Notes under the pieces: generated by a model
The model's database searches: none
What the model was told of the DNA's origin: nothing
Seen by the model: only the letters and a program-made list of their open reading frames with translations
In this document: piece by piece, positions 44,108 to 51,900 of the stretch
Layout of the letters: each line of letters begins with the position of its first letter
Position numbering within the stretch: position 1 is the stretch's first letter
Translations under genes and position numbers: made by a program
Source of the DNA: JANSXG01 sp965652425
Lineage (GTDB): Bacteria; Planctomycetota; Phycisphaerae; Phycisphaerales; UBA1924
Length of the DNA stretch: 57,947 bases
Assembly: GCA_965652425.1 (NCBI GenBank)
Contig: CBFGVX010000011.1
Span: 1-57,947 of the forward strand
Direction of reading: 5' to 3'

Positions 44108-44563
44108 TTACTGCTTCGGACTGTCGAGCTGCCAAAGCCCGTGCTGGGTGTCCCCGGCGAAGTAGATGGCGAAGGTGCCGTAGCCGGGGATGTTCAGGGG
44201 CGGATGAGCGATGAGCGCGCCGGCCTGTTCGGCCTCGGCGACGGCCGCCTCGATATCGTCGACGAGCCAGTACGGGCGGACGACCGGGCTCTCGTGCTCG
44301 GCCATCGGGGCGCGCACGCCAACGAGCGAGCCACCCGGCAACTCTGCGGTGCGAGCATTGCCGAGGGCAGCGACGGGCTCGCCGAAGGAGAGCGAATGAG
44401 CTGCGGTGTACGCAGCGCAGACCGCATCCACCTCGGTGGTCACGACTTCAAGGTAATGGATCGGCATCATCGACCCAGTCGCCCTTTGAATAGGTGAACT
44501 CGGTGCAGCGCATCCGATTGTCAGGAGCGGCAGGATAGTCGTGCAGGCGTAGTATCTTTTCAT
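44108..44563 (-). CDS. VOC (glyoxalase/bleomycin-resistance fold) lipoprotein
   Basis: A 151-residue protein with a lipoprotein signal (LPLLTIGC, Cys18). The remaining 130 residues are one VOC domain: IHYLEVVTTEVDAVCAAY at the first strand, then RPYWLVDDIEAAVAEAEQAGA and TFAIYFAGDTQHGLWQL at the end, the usual F.D..G..G.wQ strand. VOC proteins are normally cytoplasmic, so a lipid anchor is unusual. Start at 44563 chosen for the lipobox; a longer frame to 44743 has no support. Converges on nrfA. Substrate unknown. Confidence 0.78.
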   Translation of the reverse strand: MKRYYACTTILPLLTIGCAAPSSPIQRATGSMMPIHYLEVVTTEVDAVCAAYTAAHSLSFGEPVAALGNARTAELPGGSLVGVRAPMAEHESPVVRPYWLVDDIEAAVAEAEQAGALIAHPPLNIPGYGTFAIYFAGDTQHGLWQLDSPKQ

Positions 44564-44778
44564 GCAGCGAATGTAGCGGATAACTCTCGGCCGGTGCCAC
44601 CCCGCTCCCGGTTTGCCCAAGGGTACGCCGCGATCATCGAGTGGGAGAACGAGGAGGCCGATCGGTCGAATGTTGGAGAACCGGTCTCCAAGGGTGCGGC
44701 TCCGGACGCATGACCGCACAAGGTGGTTTCGGATGCGCCCCAACCATCGTTATGATCCCGACCTAGCGGCCGGCGGTC

Positions 44779-45414
44779 GTGAGCGAAAACACTGAGCCGG
44801 TCGCTGCCATTCACCGGACATCCAATCGAATGATCCATCCTGATACCGAATTGCGATTCGTGAACGAGACCATCGGGCACGGGGTCGTTGCCACGCGCGA
44901 CATCCCGAAGGGGACGATTACCTGGGTCCAGGACGAGCTCGATCGCGAGTTCACCCCGGCAGAGATCCGGGCGCTCGGCAAACTGTTCGCCAGATCGCTC
45001 GACAAGTACTGCTTTCGCAACCAGCACGGGCGATGGGTGCTCTGCTGGGACCATGCCCGATTCGTGAACCACTCGTTCAAATCGAACTGCGTCACGACAG
45101 CGTACAACTTCGAGATCGCGGTGCGCGACATCCGCGCGGGCGAGGAGCTGACCGACGACTACGGGTACCTGAACATCACCAAGCCCTTCAAGGCGATCGA
45201 CGAGGGGGTCGGCCGGACGGTGGTGTATCCGGACGATCTGGAGCGGTACCACCCGGTGTGGGACGACCAGCTCCGCGCCGTCTGGCCGGAGATCGGTGAG
45301 GTGAAACAGCCGCTGCGTCCGCTGCTTTCCGCTGGACTGTGGGAGCGTGTGCTGCGAGTGGCGAACGGCGAGGAAGAGATGGCGTCGATCCTGGAGTGCT
45401 ACTACCGGGGTTAA
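44779..45414 (+). CDS. SET-domain protein
   Basis: A 211-residue cytoplasmic protein with a SET domain: ETIGHGVVATRDIPKGTIT at the start (SET-N strand), FVNHSFKSNC (the NHS...N cofactor-binding knot) and IRAGEELTDDYGYL (the GEEL..DYG motif). SET proteins are lysine methyltransferases using S-adenosylmethionine. In bacteria their targets are mostly unknown. Start GTG 44779 is used; ATG 44830 (MIHPDTEL) is a reasonable alternative. Divergent from the VOC gene across 215 bases. Confidence 0.85.
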   Translation: MSENTEPVAAIHRTSNRMIHPDTELRFVNETIGHGVVATRDIPKGTITWVQDELDREFTPAEIRALGKLFARSLDKYCFRNQHGRWVLCWDHARFVNHSFKSNCVTTAYNFEIAVRDIRAGEELTDDYGYLNITKPFKAIDEGVGRTVVYPDDLERYHPVWDDQLRAVWPEIGEVKQPLRPLLSAGLWERVLRVANGEEEMASILECYYRG

Positions 45415-45496
45415 TCGCACATATCGGTACACTGGCAGGGAGCGGCGGCATCGGCCGTCGCGCCGGATCGCGAACCGTGCCCAGAGGTGAGCCGAA

Positions 45497-46495
45497 GTGG
45501 ACCTGCTGCTCAGCCCTCCGATCCTGTTCTTTGTGCTCGGTGCGTTCGCCTCTCTGGTGGGCAGCGATCTGGATATCCCGAAACCGGTCGTGCGGTTGCT
45601 GTCGCTGTACCTGCTGATGGCGATCGGGACCTACGGCGGCTACAAGCTGTCGCTCGGCGGTCTGGACGCGCGGGCGTGGGCGACGATGGGCGTATCGGTG
45701 CTGGCGTCGTTCGCGATGCCGTTCGGCACCTATGCCGTGTTGCGCCGACGGCTGTCGCCCGCCGACGCGGCGGCGGTGGCGGCGTGCTTCGGTTCGATCT
45801 CGGCGGTCACCTTCATCACGGCGGTGGCGTTCCTCGATAGGGAGGGGATCGGCTACTCGGGGTACATGGTCGCGGCGATGGCACTGATGGAGTCGCCGGC
45901 GGTGGTGTCGGGCGTGCTGCTCGCGCGTCTGGCGATGTCACGCCAGCAGGCGGCTTCCGAGCGATTGTCCGGTGTCCCCGCGGACCCGGCGAGCGCGGAC
46001 ACGGGCAATGTGTGGCGCGAAGCACTGCTCAACGGGGCGGTGCTCGTGCTGGTGGGCTCGCTGGTCATCGGGCTGGTGAGCGGAGAGTCGGGCTGGCAGG
46101 CGATCAAGCCGCTCATGTACGACCCGTTCAAAGGCGTGCTTTGCCTGTTCCTTCTCGATATGGGTCTGGTCGCCGCGCGCCGGATCGGGGACATCCGCGA
46201 CGCCGGGCGGTTCCTTGTGGGGTTCAGCATTCTTGGAGCCCTCGCGCAGGGTATGGTCGGAGTTCTCGTGGCGTGGTTGCTCGGTCTCAGCTCGGGCGAT
46301 GCGCTGCTGCTGGCGATCCTGTTCGGGTCGGCGTCGTACATCGCGGTTCCGGCGGCGATGCGATTGGCGGTTCCGGAGGCCAACCCGTCGATCTATGTCA
46401 CGCTGGCGCTGGCGATCACTTTTCCATTCAACATCATCCTCGGCATCCCGTTGTACCACCTGCTGATCGGGTGGCTCGGGATGGGAGCCGGCTGA
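45497..46495 (+). CDS. sbtA: SbtA-family sodium-dependent bicarbonate transporter
   Basis: A 332-residue protein with about ten membrane segments. It fits SbtA throughout: LGAFASLVGSDLDIPKPVVR near the N-terminus, CFGSISAVTFITAVAFL in the middle (a substrate-binding loop), FKGVLCLFLLDMGLVA and LFGSASYIAVPAAMR in the second half, with the inverted-repeat look of the family. SbtA brings bicarbonate in with sodium. GTG start at 45497. A PII-like protein follows after 16 bases, as in cyanobacteria. Confidence 0.92.
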   Translation: MDLLLSPPILFFVLGAFASLVGSDLDIPKPVVRLLSLYLLMAIGTYGGYKLSLGGLDARAWATMGVSVLASFAMPFGTYAVLRRRLSPADAAAVAACFGSISAVTFITAVAFLDREGIGYSGYMVAAMALMESPAVVSGVLLARLAMSRQQAASERLSGVPADPASADTGNVWREALLNGAVLVLVGSLVIGLVSGESGWQAIKPLMYDPFKGVLCLFLLDMGLVAARRIGDIRDAGRFLVGFSILGALAQGMVGVLVAWLLGLSSGDALLLAILFGSASYIAVPAAMRLAVPEANPSIYVTLALAITFPFNIILGIPLYHLLIGWLGMGAG

Positions 46496-46511
46496 GACGG
46501 AGCGTTCGGCG

Positions 46512-46811
46512 ATGCACGCTGTGAAACGAATCGAGATCGTGATCGACAAGCCGCATGTGCGTCAGGTGAGGCGCGTGCTGGACGGGATCGGTGTGCCGGG
46601 GCTGACGGTGTTCGAAGCTGAGGCGGGGTACGGGGACCGCGGGGAGCGCAGCGGCGGGGAACTGTCGGATGCGCAGGTGAACTGCTGCATCCTGACAACC
46701 TGCCGCGTGGAACAGGTGGACGCCTTCGCAAAGGCAATCGAGCCGCTGCTCAGAAAGTATGGCGGCTTGTGCCTGATCTCGGACGCGATGGTGATCCGAG
46801 CGGAAAAGTAG
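46512..46811 (+). CDS. sbtB: PII-like protein SbtB
   Basis: A 99-residue PII-like protein: KRIEIVIDKPHVRQVRRVLD at the start and AIEPLLRKYGGLCLISDAMVI at the end match the beta-alpha-beta fold. The T-loop region has GYGDRGERSGGEL in place of the classic GlnB loop. SbtB binds adenine nucleotides (cAMP, AMP, ADP) and blocks SbtA in cyanobacteria; the short gap to sbtA implies the same role here. Confidence 0.88.
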   Translation: MHAVKRIEIVIDKPHVRQVRRVLDGIGVPGLTVFEAEAGYGDRGERSGGELSDAQVNCCILTTCRVEQVDAFAKAIEPLLRKYGGLCLISDAMVIRAEK

Positions 46812-46823
46812 GTAGCGAGCGGG

Positions 46824-47033
46824 TTACGGCTGACGAATGTATTCGCAACATTTGCGGCATTGATCGGGTGCTTCAGCTTTGGCGAGGGCCTGCTTGTACT
46901 CGGTGACCATGCGTGTGAAGTCGTCGCGGGAAGGACCGGGCAGGCCCGCCGCGGACTCGGGGTGCTCCTGTGGTAGTGTCACAGGGCGGAACGCCGGGGG
47001 GGGCGTGGCGTATTGCCAGAACCGCCTGAGCAC
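46824..47033 (-). CDS. Doubtful small protein
   Basis: A 69-residue reverse-strand reading starting with GTG. The C-terminal half (RMVTEYKQALAKAEAPDQ then CRKCCEYIRQ) has a plausible helix and a CxxCC motif, the N-terminal half is Pro-rich and unlike a real domain. An internal ATG at about 46910 would give a 28-residue peptide. It lies downstream of the tRNA-Asp terminator, with a palindrome at 47036-47049 overlapping its start region. Not recognised. Confidence 0.28.
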   Translation of the reverse strand: MLRRFWQYATPPPAFRPVTLPQEHPESAAGLPGPSRDDFTRMVTEYKQALAKAEAPDQCRKCCEYIRQP

Positions 47034-47090
47034 ACCCGGTGATCACCGGTTGCGTCAGTCCCAATCCCCGGATCTCGCTTGGCACCCACG

Positions 47091-47113
47091 AAAAAACCCC
47101 GCATTTCGCGGGG
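47091..47113 (-). terminator. Rho-independent terminator of tRNA-Asp
   Basis: On the minus strand the stem CCCCGC / GCGGGG (47113-47108 and 47102-47097) encloses a GAAAT loop and is followed by TTTTTT (47096-47091). It begins ten bases after the tRNA 3' end. Confidence 0.9.
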
Positions 47114-47122
47114 CTTAGGAAG

Positions 47123-47196
<74 letters not shown>

Positions 47197-47332
47197 ATAT
47201 GGGGACCCGCTCGCGTTCGAGCGGGATGGGAAATGTATCGGATTCGCCGCGTGTGTCAAGCGATGAAAGGGTCGAATCGGAGCTTATGGCCCAACAGGGT
47301 CTCCATCTGGGCAGATTGCCCCCGTCCCGAGC

Positions 47333-47367
47333 AAAAAAGAACAAGAGCTATCCCTCGGGATCGCTCT
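47333..47367 (-). terminator. Rho-independent terminator, minus strand
   Basis: On the minus strand AGAGC-G-ATCCC, a minimal loop, GGGAT-A-GCTCT (47367-47344) is followed by TGTTCTTTTTT. There is no protein gene directly before it on this strand. It would end either a long polA 3' UTR or a separate RNA. Confidence 0.75.
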
Positions 47368-47640
47368 CGGCAGAACATCGTCCGTGGCCCGGATTGGCCG
47401 CGGACGGTTTGGATTCAAAGGCTGACTGTTGCTTGCCCTACACTTTTCCACCCGCAAATCTGCTGATGGTGTCCCTGGACGCGGAAGAACCGGTCGTATG
47501 CACAGGTCAGGACGGTGTTTCTCTCAGGGTCTCTCTTTCAACAGCAGTCAGCACAGGGAAGTTGAGGCTCTCACCCCTCAACTCTGACTGACCGGCTTTC
47601 GCCGGTCTCTCTCAGCCCAGAATGTACCCCATATCGGGCA
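47333..47640 (-). ncRNA. Candidate structured RNA between polA and tRNA-Asp
   Basis: Minus-strand sequence with successive strong helices. The first is GACCGGC-GAAA-GCCGGTC (47607-47590, a stable GAAA tetraloop). It is followed by a nested hairpin with outer stem CAGTCAG/CTGACTG and inner stem AGTTGAGG/CCTCAACT (47590-47545). Repeated GAGAGA blocks surround them, and a terminator lies at 47333-47367. I checked by eye for RNase P, SRP and tmRNA signatures and saw none. It may also be the 3' UTR of polA. The 5' end is approximate. Confidence 0.5.
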
Positions 47641-47721
47641 TAGGTCAACAAAGAAAGCCGCGAAATCGCGTGAAACTCGCGCAAAACCGGGCTCGCTGGA
47701 GCGCAAGTTCTTGACGGGCAA

Positions 47722-50607
47722 TTATTTGCCGTCGAACCACGATTCGGCCCAGCCGATGTCCACCTTCAGCGGCACGGCCAGTTCCATCGCGGATTCCATG
47801 GTCTTCCGGACCGAGGAGGCGACCTCCTCGGCCTGATCCTCGGGGGCTTCCAGGACGAGTTCGTCGTGGATCTGCAGGAGCAGGCGGGCCTCGGGGTGGG
47901 AATCGGGGAGGCCTCGGTAGAGATTGATCATGGCGAGCTTGATGAGGTCGGCGGCGGAACCCTGGACGACGGTGTTGATCGCGGTACGCTCGGCGAAAGC
48001 CCGCCGGGCCGGCTGATTGCTGGAGATATCGGGGATCGGGCGGCGGCGGTGGAGTATGGTCTCGACGGCTCCGGTGGCTTTGGCCTCATCGACGCACTTC
48101 ACCAGGAAGGTCGTGATGCCGGGGAACCGGGCCTTGTACTCAGTGATGATCTCATCGGCCTCGGTGTTGCCGATGCCCAGGCGCCGGGCGAGGCCGAACG
48201 GGGTGATGCCGTAGACGATGCCGAAATTGACCATCTTGGCACCCGATCGCTGCTCGTCGGTGACGGCTTCGGGGGCGATGCCATGGATCTGCGCGGCGAC
48301 GGCGCGGTGGATGTCGGCGTCGGCGTGGAAGGCCTCAATGAGGGCTTTATCGCCGGAGAGGTGGGCGAGCAGGCGGAGTTCGATCTGGGAGTAGTCGGCG
48401 GAGATGAGGACTGAGCCCTCCGGGGCGACGAAGGCCCGGCGGATCTCGCGTCCGATGGGGGTGCGGATGGGGATGTTCTGGAGATTGGGGTCCGATGAAC
48501 TGAGGCGACCGGTGACGGCGACGGTCTGGTTGAAGCTCGGATGGATGCGGTGCGTCTCGGGGTGGATGGCCTCTTTGAGGGCGAGGAGGTAAGTGGAGAC
48601 GAGCTTGGTGAGCTGGCGGTACTCGACGATGAGGGCCGGGATGGGGCTCTCGATGCTCGGGTCGAGCGCGAGTTTTTCGAGGGTCTCGGCATCGGTGGAG
48701 TAGCCGGTCTTGATCTTCTTCAGCGGCTTGATGCCCAGGCCGGGCTCGGCGTCGTCGGGCTTGTTGAACAGGATGGCCGAGAGCTGCTTGGGCGAGTCGG
48801 GGTTGAACGGGCGGGGTGCCGCGTCCTCGAGCTGGCCCTTAAGTTCCTCGATGCGGACCATCAGCCGCTCGCGCTGGCGGTCGAGCTCATCGGGGTCGCA
48901 GAGGATGCCGTTGAACTCGAGTTCGGAGAGGACTTCGACAAGAGGCATCTCTACCGAGTTGAAGAGTTCGCGCAGGTCGCCGGTGAGCTGGGGGATCAGG
49001 GCGTGATTGAGACGCAGAGACACATCGGCGTCCTCGGCGGCGTACTCCGCCGCATCGTCGAGCGGGACCTCGTCGAAGCGCTTCTGGTTCTTGCCGGTGC
49101 CGATGAGGTCCTTGATGGGGATGCAGGAATGTCCGAGCTCGGCGAGGGCCAGCGCATCCATCGAGTGGGACGAGCGCGAGGCGTCGATCAGGTACGAGGC
49201 GACCATGGTGTCGGCCACCATGCCGCGAAGGAGGATGCCGGCGCGCCGGAGCACGAGCAGGTCGTATTTGAGGTTATGCCCGGTCTTGGGGTGTTTGTCG
49301 GACTCGAGGATCGGCCGGAGGGCGTCGAGAACCGTGTCGGCGTCGAGGTGCGATTCCGAGTCGGGGGAGCGGACCGGCACATACCACGCGCTGCCGGGCT
49401 CGGTCGCGAAACTGAGACCGACGAGGTCGGCCTGCATGGCGTGGATGGAGGTGGTCTCGGTGTCGATGGCGATCAGGTCAGCGGCTTTGAGGGCCTTCAC
49501 GAGGTCCTTGAGCTGCGCCTTCGTGGTCACAGTCTCGTAGGCGGTGTCGCGGGCGCGGTGGGCGGTGAGCGTCTCGGTGACCTGCTCGGAGTTGTCGGAT
49601 GCGAAGAGCGTGCCCTCGGCGTCGTCGCGGTCCTTGGCTTTGGACTTCGGCGCGGGCTTGGCCTCGATGCTCGCCGCGGCTTCGGGGGTCGGCCCGCCGA
49701 GCAGGGATTTCAGCTCGCTCTGGTAGCGACCGAAGCCGAGTTCTTCGAGCAACGGCTGGAGCGCGACGATGTTGAACTGCGCGGTAGAAGCCGTCTCGAG
49801 GTCGAAGGGCAGGTCGAGGTCGTCGCGCAACTGAACGAGCTGTTTCGAGAGTGGGAGGGTCTCCGCGGCCGCGGCGATGTTCTCGCGCCGCTTGCCCTTG
49901 ATCTTCCACTGCTTTGGAGGCGCATCGGAAGTTGCCTCGGCGATGACGGCGTCGAGGGACCCGAACTCGGCGATGAGCTGTGCGGCGGTCTTGTGACCAA
50001 TGCCGGGCACGCCGGGGACATTGTCGACGGTGTCGCCCATGAGCGCGAGCATGTCGACGACCTGCTCTGGGGTCACGCCCTTGTCCCTGAGGAGCTTGGC
50101 AACATCGATGTGCTCGTCGGTGTGGACATCGAACATCTCCACGCCGCCCATGGTGTCGTCGGTGGGCGTGAGCAGCTGCTGGAGGTCTTTGTCCTTGGAG
50201 ACGATGCGCACGCGCACGCCGGGGGTTTCCTCGCCGATGCGCCGGGCGATCGTGGCGATGACATCGTCGGCCTCGTAGCCCTCCATGCCGATCACGGGGA
50301 CGCCGAGGGTTTCGAGGATGCGCACGCAGCGTTCGGCCTGGGGCTTGAGGTCGTCGGGCGGTTCGGAGCGGTTGGCCTTGTACTCCGGGTAGAGATCGGA
50401 GCGGAAGGTGCCGCGATCGCCGGAGACATCGGTGGCGACGACGAGGTAGTCCGGGCGATGGTTGGCGAGGAGTTTGAGGAGCATGCCGACGAACCCGTAG
50501 GTGGCGTTGGTCGGCTCCTTGGTGACCGGTGAGGTCATCGGCGTGCGGATGGCGTGGTAGGCGCGGAAGAACTGGGCGTAGGCATCGATGATGTACAGCG
50601 TCTTCAC
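47722..50607 (-). CDS. polA: DNA polymerase I
   Basis: A 961-residue family A polymerase. The 5'-3' exonuclease occupies residues about 1-290 (LYIIDAYAQFFRAYHAIRTP, EADDVIATIA, SKDKDLQQLL). The 3'-5' proofreading domain is intact: IAIDTETTS, GHNLKYDLL and YAAEDADVS carry its acidic residues. The polymerase domain has SADYSQIELRLLAHLS (motif A), the O-helix region RSGAKMVNFGIVYG and LLQIHDELVLEAP (motif C). It fills gaps and removes RNA primers. The GTG start at 50607 overlaps the TGA of the upstream GlmU-like gene (GTGA). A frame extending to 51006 is antisense-type nonsense. Confidence 0.97.
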   Translation of the reverse strand: MKTLYIIDAYAQFFRAYHAIRTPMTSPVTKEPTNATYGFVGMLLKLLANHRPDYLVVATDVSGDRGTFRSDLYPEYKANRSEPPDDLKPQAERCVRILETLGVPVIGMEGYEADDVIATIARRIGEETPGVRVRIVSKDKDLQQLLTPTDDTMGGVEMFDVHTDEHIDVAKLLRDKGVTPEQVVDMLALMGDTVDNVPGVPGIGHKTAAQLIAEFGSLDAVIAEATSDAPPKQWKIKGKRRENIAAAAETLPLSKQLVQLRDDLDLPFDLETASTAQFNIVALQPLLEELGFGRYQSELKSLLGGPTPEAAASIEAKPAPKSKAKDRDDAEGTLFASDNSEQVTETLTAHRARDTAYETVTTKAQLKDLVKALKAADLIAIDTETTSIHAMQADLVGLSFATEPGSAWYVPVRSPDSESHLDADTVLDALRPILESDKHPKTGHNLKYDLLVLRRAGILLRGMVADTMVASYLIDASRSSHSMDALALAELGHSCIPIKDLIGTGKNQKRFDEVPLDDAAEYAAEDADVSLRLNHALIPQLTGDLRELFNSVEMPLVEVLSELEFNGILCDPDELDRQRERLMVRIEELKGQLEDAAPRPFNPDSPKQLSAILFNKPDDAEPGLGIKPLKKIKTGYSTDAETLEKLALDPSIESPIPALIVEYRQLTKLVSTYLLALKEAIHPETHRIHPSFNQTVAVTGRLSSSDPNLQNIPIRTPIGREIRRAFVAPEGSVLISADYSQIELRLLAHLSGDKALIEAFHADADIHRAVAAQIHGIAPEAVTDEQRSGAKMVNFGIVYGITPFGLARRLGIGNTEADEIITEYKARFPGITTFLVKCVDEAKATGAVETILHRRRPIPDISSNQPARRAFAERTAINTVVQGSAADLIKLAMINLYRGLPDSHPEARLLLQIHDELVLEAPEDQAEEVASSVRKTMESAMELAVPLKVDIGWAESWFDGK

Positions 50608-51878
50608 GACTCGTCGCCTCCGCCGGCGGCTGCGAGGGCGTTGAGCCGGGCGATGTAGTCCTCCGAGGGCTCGATGCCGCGTCGGCCCATGACGGTCCGT
50701 GCGATCTCGACGAACTTGTTCATGCGGAAGCCGCGGATGCCGCTGTCCGTGCACCAGGCGAAGCGCTCGGTGAACGCGGGCGGCGCGGCGGTCGTCGCGA
50801 TCATCGTCCCGGTCGAGAAGCAGGAGCCGGTCATGATGGTGGTGTTGATCGCGGTCTTGGTGTGGTCGCCGACGAGGCAGCCGAGGAACTGCAGCCCCGT
50901 GCGCTGCTTGCGCCCGCCCTCGCTGGCGGGGACGGTCTGCATGACGACATGGTCGTAGGTGTTGAGAAGGTTGGAGTTGGTGGTGTCGGCGCCGAGGTTT
51001 GCCCACTCGCCGACCCAGCTGTCGCCGAGGTGGCCCTCGTGGGCCTTGTTGGCGAAGCCCTGGAAGATGGTGCCGCCGACCTCGCCGGCGACCTTGCAGA
51101 TCGGGCCGATGGCGGTGTGGGGCTTGATGAGGGCGCGGTCCAGCACGGTGGACTGGATGCCGATGTAGGCGGGCCCGCGGATGATCGCCTGCGGGCGGAC
51201 GGTCGCGCCGTCGTCGATGACGATCGGGCCTTCGGAAGCATCCAGAACAACGGTCGGGTAGATGACGGCTTCGGGCGCGATGCGGATGGACGGCTCGTCA
51301 TCGCCCTCGATGGCGACGACGCCCTCGGGGAGCTCTTGGGACTCGCCGGAGAGGAGCATCGCGAGATCGATCAGCATGGCGTGGTCGCGCATGGCGATCA
51401 CATCCCACGGGTAGCGCATCAGCACACGCTCGGGAGCCGCGGCGGTCTCCAGATCGGGCGGAAGCGATCGGAAATCGCTCAGGAATTTCAGTGCATCATC
51501 GATCGACAGGTGCGCGCCGATGAGCGTCCCGTCGTCCTCGACGAAGCCCTGCCCGACTTCGAGTTCGCCGAGGTTCGCAGGGGGGAGGACCGCGCGCCCG
51601 TTGATGACGAAGACGGAATCATCGTCATCCGAGGCCTCTGCGCAGACCGCCCGGAGGTCATCGGGGTTGACGGGGTAGCGGGATCGCTCGGCGACGAGCG
51701 GGGCGATGTCGGCCGGGGCGATCAGTGCCGCGACCGGGCATTCGGCGACCTGCTCGAGCAGCACGGTGAGCCGCTCGCGCGTGGTGAGCGCGCCGGTTCG
51801 GATGTCGAAGGCGGCGCGGAGGTCGGTGAGGGGGCGCAGATCGGCTGCGCCGTCGTCGTAGATGATGACGCTGGGCAT
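50604..51878 (-). CDS. GlmU-like sugar nucleotidyltransferase/acyltransferase family protein
   Basis: A 424-residue protein of the family sometimes called alternative GlmU. The N-terminus SVIIYDDGAADLRPLTDLRA replaces the usual LAAG.GTRM loop. The C-terminal half is a left-handed beta-helix (YPTVVLDASEGPIVIDDGAT, IKPHTAIGPICKVAGEV, SWVGEWANLGADTTNSNLLN). It probably activates and/or acetylates an amino sugar phosphate for cell-envelope synthesis, since these proteins occur in Planctomycetes and Bacteroidetes. The start was set at ATG 51878; a longer frame reaches into the peptidase gene. Followed by polA with overlapping start. Confidence 0.85.
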   Translation of the reverse strand: MPSVIIYDDGAADLRPLTDLRAAFDIRTGALTTRERLTVLLEQVAECPVAALIAPADIAPLVAERSRYPVNPDDLRAVCAEASDDDDSVFVINGRAVLPPANLGELEVGQGFVEDDGTLIGAHLSIDDALKFLSDFRSLPPDLETAAAPERVLMRYPWDVIAMRDHAMLIDLAMLLSGESQELPEGVVAIEGDDEPSIRIAPEAVIYPTVVLDASEGPIVIDDGATVRPQAIIRGPAYIGIQSTVLDRALIKPHTAIGPICKVAGEVGGTIFQGFANKAHEGHLGDSWVGEWANLGADTTNSNLLNTYDHVVMQTVPASEGGRKQRTGLQFLGCLVGDHTKTAINTTIMTGSCFSTGTMIATTAAPPAFTERFAWCTDSGIRGFRMNKFVEIARTVMGRRGIEPSEDYIARLNALAAAGGGDES

Positions 51879-51900
51879 GCGGGCAGTGTAGCCGCTCTGC

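Larger units (their letters stand above)
46812..47122. other. Gap between sbtB and tRNA-Asp
   Basis: About 311 bases. It holds a doubtful minus-strand reading (46824-47033), a perfect 14-base palindrome CCGGTGATCACCGG (47036-47049) that could be an operator, and the terminator of tRNA-Asp (47091-47113). Confidence 0.5.
47197..47721. other. Gap between tRNA-Asp and polA
   Basis: A 525-base gap. An open plus-strand frame covers 47199-47591, but its composition is not protein-like. On the minus strand the region carries several strong hairpins and ends in a T-rich terminator, so I read it as RNA (see 47333-47640). The first 80 bases after polA show no clear feature. Confidence 0.5.

Noticed and set aside
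47199..47591. A plus-strand open frame of about 130 codons between tRNA-Asp and polA
   Set aside because: Composition is not protein-like, there is no ribosome-binding site, and its DNA folds into hairpins on the opposite strand.
48541..50532. A plus-strand open frame of about 660 codons opposite polA
   Set aside because: It mirrors polA codon structure and has the repetitive Val/Gly/Leu/Asp look of an antisense shadow.
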